Shown here one piece after another: positions 51,746-60,047 of a stretch of 64,000 bases of DNA; the stretch's first letter is position 1; each line of letters opens with the position of its first letter. The stretch covers positions 744,001 to 808,000 of the forward strand of contig NZ_CP093313.1 of NCBI RefSeq assembly GCF_025264625.1, in the 5' to 3' direction. Made by a program: the position numbers and the translations under genes. The stretch is from Occallatibacter riparius (GTDB lineage: Bacteria; Acidobacteriota; Terriglobia; Terriglobales; Acidobacteriaceae). The notes beneath the pieces were generated by a model. It did not search any database. It worked only from the letters and a program-made list of their open reading frames with translations, and was not told where the DNA came from.

Positions 51746-52066
51746 CGGAGAACCTCAACTCAAAACGGGTGTGACCGCCAGCACAGCTCACGCGCGTCGA
51801 TTGCTGCACAATCACAACTGCGCGTGGGCGGATTTGAATTCCAGCCTCCGCTCAAAATCTCGGATCTATTAACCAGAAAAATAACAGATAAATTCTCTTT
51901 TCCGGGCCTCTGCGGTCCGGTTTAAAACATAACCTATTCATTCTATGACACTTTATAAGACATCTCCAAAGTAACCACTTTCGCCCGTAACCCAAAGAAA
52001 ATACGAAAACATGGCGAAAATCTCCACACTTTGGCTAGACGTCAGGTTATCTACTTGATAACTATC
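51746..52066. other. AT-rich intergenic gap with hairpins
   Basis: No gene of coding character is seen. From about 51846 to 52030 the sequence is far more AT-rich than the rest of the window (ATAACAGATAAATTCTCTTTT, TTATAAGACATC). It contains a hairpin CCGGGCC-TCTGC-GGTCCGG (51902-51920) followed by TTTAAAAC, which could terminate the TPR transcript. It also has a GTTATC-TACTT-GATAAC repeat (52046-52062) near the end of the convergent YdeI-like gene. Confidence 0.5.
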
Positions 52067-52639
52067 TCACTCGGGCGGCCGTTCGAGGAAGCCACGGCCG
52101 GCCAGGATCAGGGGGATGCATTTTTCGGCGCGGGAGACGCGGGTCTTTTCCTGCTTGGCGCCGGTGATGTGGAAGAAGTAGGACTTGCGGCGGCCGGGGG
52201 TGAGAGCTTCGAAGGCGGCTTTCAGCGTCGGGTTCTTGTCGAGGAGGGTCTGGAGTTCTTCCGGTACCGCGTACTCGGCGGGCTTCTTGAGCTTGACCTT
52301 CTCACCTGACTCCTCGGCTTGCATCGCCTCGTAGAGGTAATCGCGCAGGGTGGTCTGGAGGGCTGTGATCTCCTTGACCGAGGTGAACTTGATCCAGCGG
52401 CCGGCCTGGGAGTGCTCACCGATCTTCTGAAGGATGCCCTTCGGGTCCTTGAGCAGAGCGCCTTTAAAGAACGAGAGCGCGCACGACTCCTTGAGCGGAA
52501 TGATGATGGCGACGTTCTTGTTCTGGTAGGTGAAGCAGGGCTTGCTCCACTTCAGCTCTTCGGTGAGGTCGCAGTCGAGAGCGATCTTGCGGAGCTTGTC
52601 GGTTTCCTTCTGCCACTTTTTCGCGAAAGGGACTTGCAT
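52067..52639 (-). CDS. YdeI/OmpD-associated family protein
   Basis: A 190-residue cytoplasmic protein. The N-terminal part (KETDKLRKIALDCDLTEELKWSKPCFTYQN and IIIPLKESCALSFFKGALLK) is a DUF1801/YdhG-type domain; the C-terminal part (PEELQTLLDKNPTLKAAFEALTPGRRKSYFFHI) is the bacteriocin-protection/OmdA-like segment. In enterobacteria YdeI is linked to resistance to polymyxin and stress; that role is not tested here. The ATG at 52639 gives the common MQVPFAKKW start; eleven residues upstream to 52672 are unlikely. It is a single gene. Confidence 0.86.
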   Translation of the reverse strand: MQVPFAKKWQKETDKLRKIALDCDLTEELKWSKPCFTYQNKNVAIIIPLKESCALSFFKGALLKDPKGILQKIGEHSQAGRWIKFTSVKEITALQTTLRDYLYEAMQAEESGEKVKLKKPAEYAVPEELQTLLDKNPTLKAAFEALTPGRRKSYFFHITGAKQEKTRVSRAEKCIPLILAGRGFLERPPE

Positions 52640-52727
52640 GGGGTGGGTCCTGGAGTTCGGGGATGGGACCATCTTACGGTGTTGAGAATGGAATGTGCAG
52701 GGTCCGCACGGGACCCTAGCGGAGCAT

Positions 52728-53684
52728 TCAGGGGGTAGCGCGGCGGAAGTAGCGCTGGGCGCGGGCGATGTCCTTCATGATTTGCACCTTCAGTGCCTCC
52801 GTCGAATCGAACTTCTCCTCATCCCGCAGACGCACCAGGAACTCAAGTTCGAGGGGCGTTGTTTCGTCCATCTCCACCGGCTCGAAGTTGAGGATGTGCG
52901 TCTCGATGGAGAAGCCGGCGCCTTCAAACGTGGGCCGCATGCCCAGGCTGGTGACGGCCTGGAAGCAGCGGGCGGGTCGCCTATTCTGGCCGATCCGGAG
53001 CTGGGTGACGTAGATGCCGTAGGCGGGGACGAGGCCTTCGTATGCGGCGAAGTTGATGGTGGGGACCAGAAGCTGGCTGCCGACGCCGCGGTCGCGCTTC
53101 TGGGTGCTGACGATGGAGAAGGGGCGGCCGAGCATCCAGCGCGCGCGGCGCATGTCGCCGGCGGAGACCATCTCGCGGATGGCGGAGCTGGAGACCTCGA
53201 GGCCGTGGGTATGCACCGCGGGGTGGACGGTGAGACGGAAGCCCAACTCGCGGCCGAAATCGGCCAGTTCAAGCACGCCAGCTTCGGCCTTGTTCCCGAA
53301 GCGGAAGTTGCCGCCCTCATGCAGGCCGGCGATGCCGAGGGCGTCGCCCAGAACCCACTCGACGAACTGGCGGGCGGTGAGGCGGGCCAGAGCTTCATCG
53401 AACAGCAGGATCACGACGGCATCGATGCCAGTTTCAGAGAGCAGTCGGATACGGTGATCCATTGGAGTGAGCAGCCCGGGCGCGTGATCGGGACGCAAGA
53501 ACTGCTCGGGGTGGGGATCGAAGGTGATGGCGACGGCCTTCATCTCGCGCTGCCGCGCTTCGGCGACGACGGCGGAGAGGATCTCGCGGTGGCCTAGGTG
53601 GACGCCGTCGAAGTTACCGATGGCGGCGACGGCGGGGCCGAAGTCTGGCGGGAGCGACCGGAGGCCGCGGTAGACGGGGATCAT
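52728..53684 (-). CDS. ribF: Bifunctional riboflavin kinase / FAD synthetase
   Basis: A 318-residue enzyme that phosphorylates riboflavin to FMN and adenylates FMN to FAD. The N-terminal FAD-synthetase part has AAIGNFDGVHLGHREILSAV, TFDPHPEQFL, GGNFRFGNKA and SSSAIREMVSAGD. The C-terminal flavokinase part has RDRGVGSQLLVPTINF (where PTAN is more usual), GIYVTQL, TSLGMRPTF and HILNFE. Its ATG overlaps the stop of the MBL-hydrolase gene by four bases. The PTIN change keeps the Thr and Asn that contact the nucleotide. Confidence 0.95.
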   Translation of the reverse strand: MIPVYRGLRSLPPDFGPAVAAIGNFDGVHLGHREILSAVVAEARQREMKAVAITFDPHPEQFLRPDHAPGLLTPMDHRIRLLSETGIDAVVILLFDEALARLTARQFVEWVLGDALGIAGLHEGGNFRFGNKAEAGVLELADFGRELGFRLTVHPAVHTHGLEVSSSAIREMVSAGDMRRARWMLGRPFSIVSTQKRDRGVGSQLLVPTINFAAYEGLVPAYGIYVTQLRIGQNRRPARCFQAVTSLGMRPTFEGAGFSIETHILNFEPVEMDETTPLELEFLVRLRDEEKFDSTEALKVQIMKDIARAQRYFRRATP

Positions 53685-54514
53685 GCGGCCTCTCCTGCTC
53701 TGCGGAGCGTAACGGGTAGCTCAAGGCCGTCCCAGGCCATGCGGACGCTTTCAGGAAGCATGCTGTTCGTTTCGTCGTGGCCCAGTTCGTGGGCGATGTG
53801 GGTAAGGAAGGTCTGGCGCGCGCCGATGCGTTCAGCCCAGCCAACAGCCTGCGCGACGGTGGCGTGGCTGGGGTGCGGCTTATGGCGTAGCGCCGGGAGC
53901 ACGAGGGTCTCGACGCCTTCGAGGAGCTCGAAGCTGGACTCGGGTATTTCGCTAACATCTGTCAGGTAGGCGGCATTGCCGAAGCGGAAGCCGGCGACTT
54001 CCATATCGCCGTGGAGGACGGGTATGCGGAGGAACTCGACGCCGTGGATGGTGGTGCGGTCGGCGAGGGGGCGGATCTCAACGCGGGCGCGGGTGGCGTA
54101 AGTGGCGTTGGGCGAGAAGGTGTAGTCGTAGACGCGCTCGAGGATCTCGGCGGTGTGGGGCGAGGCGTAGAGGGGGATAAGGCCGCCGGCGCGATGGGCG
54201 ATGAAGCTCAGCGGCCGGAGGTCATCGAGGCCGAGGATGTGATCGACGTGGCCGTGGGTGTAGAAGACGGCGTCGACGTGGGCGAGGCCAGTGCGCAGGG
54301 CCTGTTCGCGGAAGTCGGGGCCGGTATCGATGACCACGGCACGGTGGCGCGGGGCGACGCCAGACTCAGGCTGGATTTCGTTCCAGCGGATCATGACGGA
54401 GGGGCGGAGGCGACGGTCGCGGGGATTCGACGAGGTGCAGACGGAACAGGGACAGCCGATCGTCGGGACGCCCATGGAGGTGCCGGTGCCGAGAAAGGTG
54501 AGGGTTCCGTTCAT
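53681..54514 (-). CDS. MBL-fold metallo-hydrolase (PhnP/lipoate-type)
   Basis: A 277-residue metallo-beta-lactamase-fold enzyme. It begins TLTFLGTGTSMGVPTIGCPC, with CSVC as possible structural Cys, then VVIDTGPDFREQAL, the metal motif YTHGHVDHILGLDDLR, VLHGDMEVAGF and a C-terminal FLTHIAHELGHDE. This matches the PhnP-like phosphodiesterase group of the fold rather than beta-lactamases. It is coupled to ribF (ATGA). A nucleotide or phosphate-ester substrate is likely, not certain. Confidence 0.9.
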   Translation of the reverse strand: MNGTLTFLGTGTSMGVPTIGCPCSVCTSSNPRDRRLRPSVMIRWNEIQPESGVAPRHRAVVIDTGPDFREQALRTGLAHVDAVFYTHGHVDHILGLDDLRPLSFIAHRAGGLIPLYASPHTAEILERVYDYTFSPNATYATRARVEIRPLADRTTIHGVEFLRIPVLHGDMEVAGFRFGNAAYLTDVSEIPESSFELLEGVETLVLPALRHKPHPSHATVAQAVGWAERIGARQTFLTHIAHELGHDETNSMLPESVRMAWDGLELPVTLRRAGEAA

Positions 54515-54639
54515 CGAGTCCGCTTATTGGCCGGCAGCCGATAGCCGGCAGTCGTTAGCTCACTGAGGCTGAGTTGATTTCGGCCTAAACAGCAGATTCC
54601 TTTCGGGAATGACAGGCCAGAGAAGCAAGCGCAAATGCC

Positions 54640-54700
54640 GATCCTTCGACTTCGCTTTCACCGACTGGTGCTCGGGGATCGCTACGCTCAGGGTGACAAA
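54640..54700. repeat. Dispersed intergenic repeat, second copy of the 516-560 family
   Basis: GATCCTTCGACTTCGCTTTC, then CGGGGATCGCTACGCTCAGG and GTGACAAA, matching the words at 516-560. It lies between the MBL-hydrolase and DUF1844 genes. The copy has an extra inner segment (ACCGACTGGTGCT), so the inner part varies while the ends are constant. Confidence 0.6.
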
Positions 54701-54712
54701 TCTTGAGATGCA

Positions 54713-55360
54713 TCAGCGCTTGGGCGGAGGGGGTGGGGGGGTGCCCACGCCGGGCATGGAGATCATGCTGGTGAGCTCAAGGAAGGCCATGCGGGCTTCA
54801 AAGAGGACGGTGTCGAGCATACGAGCTTCAGAATCAGACAGATTGCCCTTCGTCTTCTCCTGGAGAATGCCAAGGAGGTCGATGGTCTGCTTGGCGCCGA
54901 GGATGTCGACGCGGGGGCGCTGCCCCTCCTGAGTGCCTGCACCCATCTGGATCATGGAGGACAGGTAGAGCTGCTGGATCAGGTGCTCGAGGGTGACGGG
55001 GGGCTGGGGGCCTGCGCCGGGGTTCTGGGCGCGGACAATGTCTTCGAGGCGCTGGGAGGCGCCGTCATAGGCGGTCTTCTGCTCCTGGCTCTCCTCGGGG
55101 GAGGGGGGTGGGGGCATCTGCGGACCGGCTCCGGCGAACTCATCGTCATCGGGGGCGGCGGCCGGAGAGGTCTGCTCTGCCGGCTCGGAGGTGACGAGGC
55201 GGGGGCCTGCGGTCTTTTCGGAAGCAGGGGGAGCCTTGGGGGCATCTGCTGGGGGGGTGGGGGGTTCAGGCTGGGCGGATTGGGACGCGGATTCGCGCTC
55301 TTCTTCGTCGGCCTTGTACTTGCGGCGATCGATCACTTCGAATTTGGGGGTGTCGGTCAT
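54713..55360 (-). CDS. DUF1844 domain-containing protein
   Basis: A 215-residue cytoplasmic protein. The first about 110 residues are low-complexity, Pro/Ala/Glu-rich (DAPKAPPASEKTAG, PQMPPPPSPEESQEQ). The C-terminal about 90 residues carry DUF1844: TLEHLIQQLYLSSMIQMGAG, ILGAKQTIDLLGILQEKTKG and NLSDSEARMLDTVLFEARMA. Function is unknown; the family is common in Acidobacteria and some deltaproteobacteria. A GTG at 55372 is an alternative start. The Pro tail PGVGTPPPPPPKR is unusual. Confidence 0.88.
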   Translation of the reverse strand: MTDTPKFEVIDRRKYKADEEERESASQSAQPEPPTPPADAPKAPPASEKTAGPRLVTSEPAEQTSPAAAPDDDEFAGAGPQMPPPPSPEESQEQKTAYDGASQRLEDIVRAQNPGAGPQPPVTLEHLIQQLYLSSMIQMGAGTQEGQRPRVDILGAKQTIDLLGILQEKTKGNLSDSEARMLDTVLFEARMAFLELTSMISMPGVGTPPPPPPKR

Positions 55361-55379
55361 GTCTTTCGTCACCAGAACC

Positions 55380-56492
55380 TTAGAGAGCTGGAGGTGCGGT
55401 TAAAAGGCGCGCAGTGCCGGCGGCGTCTGGGGCGGCGTAGTTCAGCGGCTTGTTGGCGGCTTCAGCCTCGGCGCGGATCATAGCGAGGGCGAAGCGGCGA
55501 GGCTTGCTGGGCAGCGGCAGCTCGGCGGCGGAGGTGATGTGGCCGACCGGGGCGCCGTCGAGGGTAAGTTCCGCGCCGGAGGGGGGTGGGGGACCATCGA
55601 GCTCCAGTTGGCGCAGGTGGCGGCGGACATTGCCGCGGCTGCGGATGCGCTCGACGATCTCCTGGCCGAGGTAGCAGCCCTTGCTGAAATGCAAGGCGCG
55701 ATCGACCTGCGAGGTCTCCTGGGGCAAGTCCTTCTCGGCGATATCGATGCCGTAGGCGGGAATGCCCTCGGCGATGCGGAACTTCTCGAGGGATGCCGAG
55801 CCGACGGGGATTGCGCCGCCGGTGATGAGGAACTTCCAGAGCTTGCCGACGGTGGGGGTGGTGGTCCAGAGGAGGTAGTGGTGCGATAGGGTGCCGTAGC
55901 CGCGGCGGATCCGGAGGCTGAGCCCGTTGAAGTCGGCGCGGGTGTGGGTGCGGGGCTCGGGGAGCGAGGGCAGGCCGAGGCGGGCGAGGACTTCTCCGGC
56001 GCGGGGTCCGGTAAGGCCGAGGGCGGTTTCGCGTTCGCGGGGAATGAGCTCGACATCATCCATGATGATGAAATGCTCGAAGTGTGCGAGGAGCGCGTCG
56101 GTCTGATCGGCGGCGATTTCGAGCTCGAGCTTGTCATCTCCGGCGGCGTCGAGATTGCGCCAGACGGTGAGGTCGCCCTGGATCCGACCCTGGGCGTTGA
56201 GCACCAGGCTGTAGTTGCCGTGGGAGGGGCCGAGGTCGCTGACGGTATTGGTGACCATGCCGCTGAGCCAGCGGAAGCGGTCTTCGCCGCGGACTTCGAC
56301 GCGGCGGAGCCAGCCGAGGTCGTGGAGGGCGGCGCCGTAGGCGAGAGCCCCTGTTTCTGTATCCGGCGCGTCCAATTGAACAGGCGTGACGGTACCGCGG
56401 TGGGCAGCAGTCTGCGGATGTGAGTCTGCGGACTCGAGCCAGGCTGTGAGGGGGGTGGCCGTCGGGGTGGCGGCGAGGGCGATGTCGGTCAT
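55380..56492 (-). CDS. ygfZ: Folate-binding protein YgfZ (iron-sulfur cluster assembly)
   Basis: A 370-residue GcvT-like protein. The hallmark KGCYLGQEIVERI is present, together with LHDLGWLRRVEVRGEDRFRW, SGMVTNTVSDLGPSHGNYSL and FHHYLLW-type barrel segments. YgfZ helps repair or mature some Fe-S enzymes, with tetrahydrofolate and the motif Cys required. The open frame extends to 56579, but the ATG at 56492 (MTDIALAATPTATPL) starts the common N-terminal extension. It ends 19 bases before the DUF1844 start on the same strand, so the two are probably co-transcribed. Confidence 0.93.
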   Translation of the reverse strand: MTDIALAATPTATPLTAWLESADSHPQTAAHRGTVTPVQLDAPDTETGALAYGAALHDLGWLRRVEVRGEDRFRWLSGMVTNTVSDLGPSHGNYSLVLNAQGRIQGDLTVWRNLDAAGDDKLELEIAADQTDALLAHFEHFIIMDDVELIPRERETALGLTGPRAGEVLARLGLPSLPEPRTHTRADFNGLSLRIRRGYGTLSHHYLLWTTTPTVGKLWKFLITGGAIPVGSASLEKFRIAEGIPAYGIDIAEKDLPQETSQVDRALHFSKGCYLGQEIVERIRSRGNVRRHLRQLELDGPPPPSGAELTLDGAPVGHITSAAELPLPSKPRRFALAMIRAEAEAANKPLNYAAPDAAGTARLLTAPPAL

Positions 56493-56610
56493 GACGAAAT
56501 TCCCGGTGCAGGCCGCGCGGATAAGACTTGCGTTATTTCCGCCCCGGCGCATCCTAATTATAGCCTTCAGATAGTACATGGTCGGGTAGGCGGCAAGGCA
56601 GGAGTATCGA

Positions 56611-58359
56611 ATGAAGAAGCAGTTTGGAGCGGCGGTGAAGAGGAGTTTCGACCGGGCACTGGGCTATGTCCTAGTTGCGGGTCTTGCCACCGGTCTGGTA
56701 TGGGGTGCCGGGGCCGCTGCCGCCCAGGAGAATCCTCAGACCGCGCCGCCGGGGCAGACTCCGGCCGCGCCTGCCAAACCGGGACTGCAAAAACGGCCGA
56801 GCCAGAGTTCAGGCCAGAGTGCGGCGCAGAGTTCGGGCCAGGACTCCGCCGATACCAAAAAGCCCGAGAAACGCATCACGCCGGACGAGGCGAAGGAGTT
56901 GTTCGCGCTGGTGGATCAGCTGATGCAGTTCTCGTCAGAGGAGACGGGGCTGCCGGTGAAGAGCCAGGTGAAGCGGCAGTTGACCAGCCGCGCCGAGGTG
57001 GAGAGCTATCTGAAGGAGAAGTTCGACGAGGACGAAAGCGCCAAGCGGATGCAGCGGGGCGAGATCGTGCTGAAGAAGTTCGGGCTGCTGGATCATGATT
57101 TCGACCTGAAGCCGTTTCTGCTCGATCTCTTGAAGGAGCAGATCGAGGCGTACTACGACTCGAAGACCAAGACGGTGAACATGCTGGACTGGGTGGACGT
57201 GGAGGAACAGAAGCCGGTGCTGGCGCACGAGCTGACCCATGCGCTCCAGGATCAGCACGTGGACCTGGAGAAGTGGGGCGACCAGACGCCGGACGAGGTT
57301 TCGACTGACTACAAGGACGATATCGATCACCTGTCGAAGGACGAGATGGACACGGCGCGCGAGGCCGTAACCGAAGGCCAGGCCACGGCGGTGATGATGG
57401 ACAACATTCTGAAGCCGATGGGCAAGAGCCTGATCAAGGACCCGGAGGTTGTGGAGTACATCAAGCACCAGATGGTAGGCACGTCGGACTCGCCGGTGAT
57501 GGCACGGGCTCCGCTGCTGTTATCGGAGTCGCTGCTGTTCCCGTATCGCGAAGGGCTGAGTTTTGTGCAGGACGTGTGGATGGACAAGGGGCAGGGGCAG
57601 GCGTTTGCAGGAGCGCTGGACCGGCCGCCGAGCTCGACCTGGGAGATCATCAATCCGCGGGAGTTCGAGAAGGCGAAGATTCCAATGGTGCCGTTGATGC
57701 CGGATATCCACCCGCTTTTGGACAAGGTGTACAAGCCGTATGACATTGGCCAGGTGGGTGAGCTGGATCTGCATATCCTGACGCAGTTGTTCGGGGGCGA
57801 GTCTGCGGCGCGCGACCTGACGCCGGCGTGGGATGGGGGCATCTATTGGGCTGGGCAGCGGCTGAGCGCGAAGACGCCGGCGGAGCAGGCCAGCACCAAG
57901 TCGATTTCGCTGTTTTATCTGTCGGCGTGGAAGTCGAATGAGGCGGCGACGGCGTTCGCGCAATTGTATGCGAAGTCGCTGGGACGGAAGTACTCGGGGC
58001 TGAAGAAGGACGTGGCGGCGCAGAGAACACTGCCCGCGGAAGCGCCCTCGGGAACCGTGGAGCAGGTGTTCACCACGGACGAGGGGCCGGTGACGATTAC
58101 CACGCGCGGCAAGCTGGTGATGGTGGCCGAGAGCTTCGATCTGCCGATGGCGCGCAAGCTGACGCAGATGGTGCTGGACGCGCAGGGGACGGGGGATATG
58201 CGGCAGGCGCGGATGATAAAGCCCGTTCTGCCGGGAGCACCGGACAGGGGCATGCGAACGCTGAGCGGCGGGTTCGTGAAGCTGTTCGCTGAGAGCGGCG
58301 TGATGAAAGCGGCGGTGGCACCTGCGGTGCGGCTAGCCGCGCCTTCGACGCCCTTCTAG
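56611..58359 (+). CDS. Secreted HExxH metallopeptidase-like protein
   Basis: A 582-residue exported protein with signal peptide ALGYVLVAGLATGLVWGAGA and a Pro/Gln/Ser-rich linker (about 40-85). The catalytic part has HELTHALQDQH (His206, Glu207, His210) and a later EAVTEGQATAVM whose Glu (about 251 or 255) is a likely third zinc ligand. This gluzincin-like pattern is found in a broad family of unclear specificity. The remaining about 300 residues have no further landmark I recognise. It is divergent from ygfZ. Confidence 0.82.
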   Translation: MKKQFGAAVKRSFDRALGYVLVAGLATGLVWGAGAAAAQENPQTAPPGQTPAAPAKPGLQKRPSQSSGQSAAQSSGQDSADTKKPEKRITPDEAKELFALVDQLMQFSSEETGLPVKSQVKRQLTSRAEVESYLKEKFDEDESAKRMQRGEIVLKKFGLLDHDFDLKPFLLDLLKEQIEAYYDSKTKTVNMLDWVDVEEQKPVLAHELTHALQDQHVDLEKWGDQTPDEVSTDYKDDIDHLSKDEMDTAREAVTEGQATAVMMDNILKPMGKSLIKDPEVVEYIKHQMVGTSDSPVMARAPLLLSESLLFPYREGLSFVQDVWMDKGQGQAFAGALDRPPSSTWEIINPREFEKAKIPMVPLMPDIHPLLDKVYKPYDIGQVGELDLHILTQLFGGESAARDLTPAWDGGIYWAGQRLSAKTPAEQASTKSISLFYLSAWKSNEAATAFAQLYAKSLGRKYSGLKKDVAAQRTLPAEAPSGTVEQVFTTDEGPVTITTRGKLVMVAESFDLPMARKLTQMVLDAQGTGDMRQARMIKPVLPGAPDRGMRTLSGGFVKLFAESGVMKAAVAPAVRLAAPSTPF

Positions 58360-58446
58360 GCCGGATGAGGTTCGCGGCCTCCACCCTGCCGCTAGCAATC
58401 ACGGCATCGACGAAGACCTGTCGATGGGGACCCCGGCAAGGCGACA

Positions 58447-58462
58447 GGATGGGGCACGGCAG
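58447..58462. repeat. Third copy (right arm) of the GGATGGGGCACGGCAG element
   Basis: The 16-base word is identical to 19036-19051. The left arm upstream (CCACCCTGCC at 58381-58390) is degraded, so a full hairpin is not formed. It lies between the metallopeptidase and the CHB_HEX-like gene. Confidence 0.55.
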
Positions 58463-58521
58463 CGGGCGATTCTTCGTAACTCCGAGGGCCCAGGCACCGT
58501 CTCTTGTGTGAGGGTACGCAG

Positions 58522-59469
58522 ATGAGACGCACTCTTGGGATTGTTCTCTTTGGCGGGTTGGCGGTGGTCTGCGGTTTTGGGCAGGACCCGACGACCGCGG
58601 CCATGCAGGCCACGCAACAGGCGAACGAAGCCGCAATGCAGGCCAACCAGCAGGCGATGCAGGCTATGCAACAGGCCAGCACGGACGCGATGCGGGCCAA
58701 CCAGCAGGCCATGGACGATGCGCAGCGGACGAACACATTCTCTGTGCCGATGACGCGGCAGCCCCGATTCTCTGTGGATTCGGGACATGTGTCGGGTGGC
58801 ACGCTACTGCGGATTACCTGTCCGACGCACTATGCGGTGATCTATTACACAACGGACGGCTGGACTCCGACGACGGCTTCTGCGCGGTACACGGGTCCGA
58901 TTGTGATCGACCGCGATACTTCGATCCAGGCGATAGCGATTGCGCCTGACCTGACCAAGAGCCTGATCTCGCGCGCCGATTATCAGGTGGCAGGCAGCAA
59001 GCCCGAGGCGGTTCTGCCGGTGGCTACCGATGGTGTGTTGCGCATTGGGACGCCGTTGCGGCTGGTGACTGCGGGGGCTGTCGACTCGAAGACCGCGCAG
59101 GTGGGCGACAAGCTGACGTTGACGCTCGAGCAGAATGTGCTGGTTGGGGACCACATTGTCATTCCGCGAGGAACCACAGTGGAGGCGACCCTTACGCATG
59201 CCGATCGCGCAGGCCACGTGGGGGTTCCCGGAGACCTCGTTTTTGAGGTGCATGATCTTGTGGCGAATGGGCTCACGATTCCTCTGCGCGGCGGCGAGAC
59301 GATGGAAGGCGTGAACCACTACAAGAAGACTTTTGGATTGCTGATGGTGCCGGTGGTGGGGGTGGCGGCGCTGGCGACCCACGGGGGCGACGCCACGATC
59401 CAGCCGGGTATGCCGGTTACGGTGTCAGTAACGGCCGATACGCCGCTGGCGCCAACGGCGAGCCGATGA
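58522..59469 (+). CDS. Secreted protein with Gln/Ala/Met repeats and CHB_HEX-type domain
   Basis: A 315-residue exported protein: signal peptide RRTLGIVLFGGLAVVCGFGQ, then a helical low-complexity region (about 22-65) of NQQAMQAMQQAS / NQQAMDDAQR repeats, then VIYYTTDGWTPTTASARYTG with PIVIDRDTSIQAIAIAPD, the chitobiase/beta-hexosaminidase C-terminal pattern. The last part (about 180-310) has a TQVGDKLTLTLEQNVLVGDH-like beta domain. No catalytic motif is visible. It may be a binding or cell-envelope protein. A GTG-led start at 58504 is possible; I use ATG 58522. Confidence 0.78.
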   Translation: MRRTLGIVLFGGLAVVCGFGQDPTTAAMQATQQANEAAMQANQQAMQAMQQASTDAMRANQQAMDDAQRTNTFSVPMTRQPRFSVDSGHVSGGTLLRITCPTHYAVIYYTTDGWTPTTASARYTGPIVIDRDTSIQAIAIAPDLTKSLISRADYQVAGSKPEAVLPVATDGVLRIGTPLRLVTAGAVDSKTAQVGDKLTLTLEQNVLVGDHIVIPRGTTVEATLTHADRAGHVGVPGDLVFEVHDLVANGLTIPLRGGETMEGVNHYKKTFGLLMVPVVGVAALATHGGDATIQPGMPVTVSVTADTPLAPTASR

Positions 59470-59598
59470 TCCCGACTGGAAGAATCGACTGAATGTCGAT
59501 CACGCGCTCAGGGTCTGGATCACCAGAAGGCGTGACCCCGCGCACATCTCAGACACTTGGGCAGCGCTAGACTTATGCCGCTTTTCCGGGGGTGGCAT

Positions 59599-59913
59599 AT
59601 GACCCATATACTTCGAGTTCTCATCGTCGGGGGGCTTGCCGCGCTCGCTGTTCTCTCGTTTGGGCTCGGTATGGCTCACAACGCGGCGGCGATACTGGGG
59701 CCGGCCCATCTACTGCTGTTCCTTCTCGCGATTGTGCTCTACCTGGCTCCAACCGGTCTGGCCCTCTACCGTGATAGCGAATCGCTGGGTTGGATAGCGG
59801 CGCTGAACGTGCTGCTGGGATGGACGCTGTTTGGCTGGGCAATTGCCCTCGGCTGGGCGGCTGCCGGTCATGCGCGCGGCGTCACGGATCAGCAGCCGGT
59901 GCATAGCCATTAG
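59599..59913 (+). CDS. Superinfection-immunity-type small membrane protein
   Basis: A 104-residue membrane protein with three hydrophobic segments: HILRVLIVGGLAALAVLSFG, LLLFLLAIVLYLAPTGLALY and WIAALNVLLGWTLFGWAIAL. The LYLAPTGLALYR ... LNVLLGWTLFGW pattern matches the Imm_superinfect family, named for T4 Imm but widespread and mostly unrelated to phage in chromosomal settings. GGGGGTGG precedes the ATG at 59599; an ATG at 59575 is an alternative. No phage genes are nearby, so the name should not be read as a function. Confidence 0.75.
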   Translation: MTHILRVLIVGGLAALAVLSFGLGMAHNAAAILGPAHLLLFLLAIVLYLAPTGLALYRDSESLGWIAALNVLLGWTLFGWAIALGWAAAGHARGVTDQQPVHSH

Positions 59914-60047
59914 GGCATCTCGGTTTTTGCTGTGTTTAGGCGGGGGCCGAAGCCCGGTTCCAATCCGCCCAGCATTCGGGCTGATTGAAATCAGTCTCTG
60001 ATACGTCGTAACGGCCAGGAGCGCGACACAGCGATCCGGAAATTGCT

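Noticed and set aside
59599..59913. Superinfection-immunity protein as a sign of a prophage
   Set aside because: The family name comes from T4, but the gene stands alone among chromosomal genes with no integrase, capsid or attachment site nearby.
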